Assembly (NCBI GenBank): GCA_007258455.2
Contig: VDFB02358134.1
Coordinates: 215,869,565-215,933,564, forward strand
Direction: 5' to 3'
Length of the DNA stretch: 64,000 nt
Source of the DNA: Sequoia sempervirens
Lineage: Eukaryota; Streptophyta; Pinopsida; Cupressales; Cupressaceae
Shown: in pieces, positions 58,505 to 64,000 of the stretch
Layout of the letters: the number at the start of each line of letters is the position of its first letter
Position numbering within the stretch: position 1 is the first letter of the stretch
Program-made: the position numbers and the translations under genes
Notes under the pieces: model-generated
Told to the model about the DNA's origin: nothing
Seen by the model: only the letters and a program-made list of their open reading frames with translations
The model's database searches: none

Positions 58505-60017
58505 TGTTGCTAGGACCTTGGTGCAAGAGCACCAATCCACTTTCATTCAAATTTCATCAAGTTTTTTAGGTGTAAGGTTGTTATAGGATTTGAGGTCATT
58601 AGGTGTGTCAATAAGGTCTATAAAGGACCATTATCATGTAATTAGGAGTCCATTTGGTTAAATGATGCAATGTTGTCAAATGGTCCATAAAAATGCAAAA
58701 TATGTAAATATGGATTTTTGGGTGTCAAGTCTTAGGTTTTGATAAATAAAGTCTTTATGGACTATTTAGGGTGGTATGGAGTAATTTTAGTGGTCGTTAG
58801 AAGGTTTGGGGTTCAAAAGTGCAAAATTGATATAGTTGACAAAACTGTCAAAATGTTGTAATGCAAAAATGCAACTTTCAGGGAACCCAACGGTCAAGTG
58901 GGAATATAAAAGTTAGTTGGTCAGTTTGGAGGGAGGTTATTGAGTGGGAAATGTTTAAATACATGTCATTCATCATTGTACATGGTTTTTGAAACATTTT
59001 GATGGAGAATCAATCAAAGAACCCCCTGTTTTGCTTTAAATTATGTGTTTTGCATTCAAATTTGAATATGCAGGCTCTTGTACATGCCCGTACAACTTCA
59101 ACTTGTTCAAAACACTTTGGAATTGGTTGTAGATCTATATTATCTTTGAATTGGATCCATTTTGAGGGTAGTACATTGAATATAAGGTGATATATTGACA
59201 AATTCTTGCTGATAGCCTATAGGAGAAGATTTAGGTTTTGAAGCTTTAAATATGAGTTAAAGCCCATTCCACCTAATTTTTTTACTGTTTCTAGGTGGAA
59301 TGGGAATAGGATGTTAGAAATATGATGGTAGGGTGTTATATTTGTTATGTATGAAGAGTTTGGGGTGAGAAGGTATGACTGTCTTGAGAAATATAGTCAA
59401 TTTAGGTATGAAAATGAAGGGTTTGAGAGAGAGTTTGATGAAATAAGGTGTGTAGAGGATGAGAGTTGGTCTTGTGAGAATAGGTGGACATTTTTAAGAG
59501 TGTTGGAGGCAGTTTCAAGGTTGTATGAGTTTGGAAACCATAAGATTGAAAAAACCCTACCCTTTAATGGTGGAAAATGAGTGTTTTCTATAGCAGCAGT
59601 TAGATGAGGGTTTGGAGTCCTAAAAGTTGTTGAAAGAGGCATTTTGTTACCTATCTTAAAGGTTTGAGTGGTTTTTCAAGATTGGTGGATAATTTCAAGA
59701 GTACTTCCTTTGAAAAATAGACCTAATTAGTCTACTAGGTCAGCGTTGTCTCAAGGATTTGAGAGAACTGTTCAAAAGGAATCTATGGTAGTTTTGATAT
59801 ATGTTTTAGTTGGCCTTGATGGGTGTCTGAATGTGTCAAGTAATTGAGTGTTGGAAGACTCTCTAAGAAGAAAAGTTGAACAAACTGGGTTTGCAGACCT
59901 ACTAGCCAAAGGGCAGTGTTAGTTTGGAAAAAAGACTTTGTAAGGGTTTGTGAGATAAATTGTTGTTTGATCTAACTTGAATTGTGTTGTTTTAGATGAA
60001 AGCCACCTATCCCTAAA
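58505..60017 (+). repeat. 5' LTR of a plus-strand chromovirus
   Basis: Starts near TGTTGCTAGGACC and ends around CTATCCCTAAA, just before a primer site. About 1.5 kb, AT-rich; open frames inside are not convincing. The canonical CA end is not present (CTAAA in place), probably a substitution. No second copy in the window. Confidence 0.6.
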
Positions 60018-60022
60018 TTATT

Positions 60023-60034
60023 TGGTATCAGAGC
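60023..60034 (+). promoter_or_regulatory. Primer binding site, tRNA-iMet type
   Basis: TGGTATCAGAGC on the plus strand, a few bases after the LTR end and about 80 bases before the gag ATG. Confidence 0.9.
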
Positions 60035-60115
60035 ACAGGGAATAGGTCTTTTGAAGATTGAAGGTTGTTGATTGAAGAGAAGAAAGTAGGAAGTTGAACA
60101 GTCAAAGTATCAAGA

Positions 60116-60590
60116 TGCCTCCAAAAAGAGATAATGTGGTAAGGAAGATGCAAGAGATGGAAGAGAAGATTGAGAGGGAGATGAGGAAGTTGCAATAATT
60201 CCAAAAGAAAGGAATGATTGTGGGAGATGAAAGCAAGACTGGAGATGAAGAAGAGGAAGAATATGAAGATGTTGATGAAGAGTTGGATAGTGAAGACCAA
60301 AGAATGGCCAAGCTATTGAAGGTAGTTAAAGGTAATAAACATAAGGTAAAAGTTGAATTACCAATGTATGATGGTACTTTAGATGAAGAAGCATTATTAG
60401 ATTGGATTTTTGCTTTAGAAAACTTCTTTGAATTTGAGGATGTATTTGATGAGGAAAAAAGTAAAGATAGCCAAGACTAAATTGAAGGGGCATGCATTAG
60501 TTTGGTGGGATTATGAATAAGGAGAGACGAGAAGAAGAGGTAAGTCAAAAATTTCTTCATTGGATAGGATGTGTTGGTTAATTTTAACGA
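60116..60590 (+). pseudogene. Chromovirus gag N-terminus, truncated
   Basis: ATG at 60116 (MPPKRDN). A charged coiled-coil segment with one TAA, a Glu/Asp-rich stretch, then MYDGTLDEEALLDWIFALEN and, in a shifted frame after 60460, the KLKGHALVWWD landmark. The LDEEALLDWI block matches LDSEELLDWI in the chromovirus gag at 19.5 kb, so the two are of the same broad lineage. Element sequence stops at about 60590; protease, RT and the rest are absent. Confidence 0.82.
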
Positions 60591-61849
60591 ATCAAGAAGG
60601 CCTTAGCAAATATCTGAGTCTACCAAACTCAATTCTTGAATACCTACCAGACCAGAGGCCAACAAATGAGATAAAGTGTATATTTCTTTATCTCCTACAC
60701 TTTTGGTTCTGCCAGACCTGATAGGGGGTTCCCACAATGCCAAATAGATAACTCATTTTAAAAATTTACACATACATTGTAAATCATGGCAGATGGATTC
60801 TCATTAATTGCAAATAAGATGAAATCAATCATAAAGATGGCAATTCTTTGAGCTAATTTTGCATCTTAAGTTGAGAATGTAAAAACAACAACGAAAAATA
60901 GGTAGGTCAATGATTATTTAAAAATATTTCTCTTAAGTCGAAGGAATGAACCCCCAAGAAAGGTTAAATGGGTTAAAGATTAGTGTCATTATCTATGGGT
61001 TAGGAGTCTGTGTAAATTGAAACACAAGGCATGTTTAATTCTGAGCAATTATGATCTAGTGATATCACCTTGTAATTCACAAATCAATGATTGAATAATA
61101 AAGACTTCTTACCAAATCCAAATGACTTTGCATATGATCTCATGATCTAATATGAGCAATTTAACTCATTCCATGAACAAGAGCCAAAACCAGATCACAT
61201 ATCAAAGCATAACACAATGACAATTAATGAAATGATCGTTGATTAATATTTTCATTAATAATTCTAATAGAAAACCAAAAGGAGAGACTATAGACTCAAA
61301 AATCTCCATTATCGTTCAAATATACTCAAAAACCATACATTTAACTAAATTTACTGTCTAGACTCAAAACACTAGATAAAGACTTGACGTATCTACTCTG
61401 TGTTTCTTAATTCTCTCGATGTAGCTCTAGAATTTCAACAAACGACCCACACAAATGGCCCTGAATTCCCTTATATAGAATAAGGGAGCAAAAACAAGCC
61501 TCAGGCCAAGTATACACATGTCAATATTGGATTGGACGACTGGAAGGTATATTCCAAATTCATTTATATTTGCACTCGTCAAAAATGGAGGGAATACACA
61601 TAAGATAGAGAAAATTTACATTTGTAATAGATAGCAACTTTTCCTTTTCAAAAGCATATGTCAAAAGGAGCACGTCCAATTCATCGAGAAAAATGAAAAA
61701 ATGATGTAGACCATAGGTGAGTCAGCATCCTACATCATCAACAACTGATACTTTCCTGTGAAACATATGTTTTAACTTTGTAATCTTTGAGGCCAGACCT
61801 GTACAATACATGACCAAGTATATGTTTCACAAACCAAACTTTCCAACAT
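60591..61849 (-). mobile_element. Probable 3' LTR region of the minus-strand element carrying accessory ORF copy 3
   Basis: Non-coding, with a TATA-like CTATATAA on the minus strand at 61478-61471 and a possible LTR start TGTTGATGATGTAGGATGC (minus, about 61742). It lies directly downstream of the accessory ORF, where the 3' LTR is expected. Edges and partner are unproven. Confidence 0.45.
61471..61478 (-). promoter_or_regulatory. Putative LTR TATA box
   Basis: CTATATAA on the minus strand in the 60591-61849 region, about 265 bases after the possible LTR start. Confidence 0.4.
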
Positions 61850-64000
61850 ATAACCTTCCCCATTCTTCATATTCTTCGTCAGATGGCCAATCAAAGTCCA
61901 TAATTTTTTCCATGGCTTTCTTGTAAGGGGAATATTTGGTTACAACTACATTGGATTCCTTGTTGAAATCCTCCAGAAAGCTAATAAGAAATGTTAGCCT
62001 TCCCAGGGTGTTGTTGAAGACATCAATATTAACTTCTTTGCAAATTTTATTTACCTAGGAATCAATGACCTCATCCAGTTCCTTCTTCCATGTGTACAAG
62101 GGTTTCACTTCATAATTAGCCACCTCAATATATGGTAGTGGTGCTAAATCAGTGTGGTTATATTGAGCTATCAACTCTATTATCTTCTGCTCCAATGGGG
62201 CTGCATATCCCTGAAACTTCTACTCACTCAACTTGCACACAAATTCATAAAATGGAAGCACTAGAGGGAAATTATCTTCATGCAGGCCATCTCCCACTAA
62301 AATTAACTTCAATCTCTCAACTCTTGGGACCCATTTATTCAGGGTTGGTATGGCCAACATCTTATCCTTTTGAGACAACCTCATTGCACGCACCATCAAA
62401 GCATAGTTGTCAAGCACACTATTGAGCCTATTATGAATCTTATCATTCAAATGTTTTAAGGTAGTGCATAAAACCTTTGATATGTTCTCATACATTGTAT
62501 CTTAAGATTTCTCTAGCAACTTCTTATATACCTCAATTTGTAGAAGTAGTTGATCTCTATCAGATGAACTAGAGCTTGGTCTACTTATTTCTTCCTCTGA
62601 AATTTTTTTCTTATCCTTGATTATATGGTAGTATTGCTAGAGCCTAGCTATGAAATGAGTATTGTACAAATGTCATTGGAGAAACTGAAGATGGGTGGCT
62701 TGAGCTAGGGTCTCCCCATTCTCTTTCTACTTCCTCTCTTTGTTTATAGAATGCCAATTATGTTTCTAGTGTAGCTACTTTTTACTAGCTGATGTCATAG
62801 TCATCTAGGAGTTCTCTGTATTTAACTCTGAGATTATCTCTTTCCAAGGTAAGACCCTCCACAGTTGACTGGGTAAACCTAGAAACATTAACAACCATGT
62901 CTACAACTTCCAAAGCTGGAGTATTAGCAACTCTTTTTACAAGTAGTTGTCCACTAAGCTCTAATGGCTCTGCCAGGGCTGGTTTCCTAGATGCTAAAGA
63001 TAATGACCATATCACCAATTTATCCCAATCCTCGCTAAAGGTTGAACCTCAAAGGGAAATTTCTATTTCTTCTTCTATTTGTACAAGAGGCCTTTCAGCC
63101 CTTCTTATAGCATCTAAAACAATAGCATTAGCAATATTCCACTCTAGTAATAGCAACACACCACTCTTCTTTACAAGTTCTCTGCCCTGCTAGGCATTAA
63201 TCCTTTTGAACTTATCTTTCATAATGCTTCTTACATTCACCTAGATGACACTTTCAAGTGATTCAGGGTGCAAGCTCCTTTCAATGGCCACCTTCTCTGC
63301 ATAATCGACAACCTTGGATTTCCACTAGAAATCCTGAAATGTAGAGGTTTCAATGAATGAGTCATCCTCCATAAACTCTTTGTTGGCCTCTACCCTCAAA
63401 TCATCTGCAGTATTCAATTCAAAAATATCAAGCTTCCCTAGTCTGAGGATGCTTTGTCCTAAACTTGAAGCAATTTCTCCTTTGTGAGGAGGCATTCCAA
63501 TTTGCATTTCCTTAGGGGTGAAAAAGATATCATCTTCATCTGTGTCAGAATAATCAACCACTCCTTTTGCTTCAGTTCTTTGCTTCTTTTGAGGTGGCTG
63601 CTCAAGAGGGGAAAAACTTTCAGGAGGTGAATCAAGGTCAATTACACGTAGAGAGGCTTGTGTAGAAGGAGTTGGCACTGCACTCTTGGGAGAGTCTACT
63701 TTTGGTTCTTCAAAGATGATAGGGGCTATTAAGCTCCTTTCCTCACTTGCTACTTTCTTCCTCCTAGAATAAATCCTCAACTATTTGGGTGGTTGATATG
63801 GAGTTCTTTCTTCTAATTTCACTTCAACACTTTCTTCAACCACCATTCCCTTTCCTTTATAAGGAACCTCCCGCTGCTCTCTTAAAACACCAAAAATATT
63901 CTCAAAATTTTCCATGACATACATAGCCCTATTGAAATCACCATGCATATCTAGCAGAGGATCATATTGAAGATTATTCTTCTTCTTAGCTTCCACCATC
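61850..64000 (-). pseudogene. Accessory ORF (copy 3), minus strand, running off the window
   Basis: Open pieces 63999-63781 and 63780-63325 are consecutive; 63018-62785 and 62495-62220 follow with stops between. Landmarks collinear with copy 1: SRRKKVAS, MEDDSFIE (copy 1 ADDSF), GRELVKKSGVLLLLEWNI (GRALLKEVGVMLLLGWNI), LVIWSLSLASRKPAL (LQIWALYPLGKKPSL), the GQLLVKRV block (GHLLVQRV), and a C-terminal YTWKKELDEV (DTWKDEM). It carries a basic PPQKKQRTEAK stretch that could be a nuclear signal and an acidic DTDEDD run. The N-terminal half lies beyond 64000. No known domain recognised. Confidence 0.7.

Noticed and set aside
60214..60480. Stand-alone acidic host protein
   Set aside because: It follows an LTR and iMet primer site and contains the chromovirus gag LDxEELLDWI-type block.

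Overview
The window looks like intergenic DNA of a large, repeat-swollen plant genome; a gymnosperm is my best guess (inference). I find no host protein-coding gene, tRNA or rRNA. Almost everything recognisable is LTR-retrotransposon sequence: Ty3/gypsy of the Tat/Athila type, Ty3/gypsy chromoviruses and Ty1/copia. All copies carry stops and frameshifts, and many are nested. A run of 100 N (11316-11415) is an assembly gap.

Layout. 1-3.4 kb: AT-rich DNA with a 173-bp duplication and one unrecognised proline-rich broken ORF. 3.45-11.3 kb: a minus-strand LTR element (3' LTR with polypurine tract, several tandem repeats, a long proline/serine-rich protein with a G-patch motif and no visible polymerase, then 168-bp tandem repeats running into the gap). 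11.4-27.1 kb: a plus-strand Tat-like element ordered gag, protease, RNase H, RT, RNase H, integrase, repeat-rich spacer, accessory ORF. It is split at its second RNase H by a complete minus-strand chromovirus (14417-20746, two LTRs, tRNA-iMet primer site, chromodomain). 28.3-34.4 kb: a minus-strand element carrying a distant relative of the same accessory ORF. 34.4-37.5 kb: LTR-like DNA holding a 1.1-kb terminal-inverted-repeat element. 37.5-42.45 kb: a plus-strand copia broken by a 992-bp inverted-repeat element (TTAT duplication) and by a 1273-bp solo LTR. 42.45-53.6 kb: minus-strand gypsy LTR and gag sequence split by a minus-strand copia (44466-50689, exact CAATA duplication). 53.6-58.5 kb: a third copia, minus strand, truncated at both ends. 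58.5-60.6 kb: a plus-strand chromovirus LTR and gag start. 60.6-64 kb: LTR-like DNA and a third copy of the accessory ORF, minus strand, running off the window.

How the parts relate. The coding pieces are the usual retroelement functions (capsid, protease, RT/RNase H, integrase) in degraded form. Two things fall outside the usual set: the accessory ORF, conserved collinearly in three separate elements, and the G-patch protein in an element without visible pol. LTR sequences in two blocks also share a recurring palindromic module. Order of events from nesting: the Tat-like element is older than its chromovirus; the plus-strand copia is older than its solo LTR and inverted-repeat element; the gypsy gag is older than the copia inside it.
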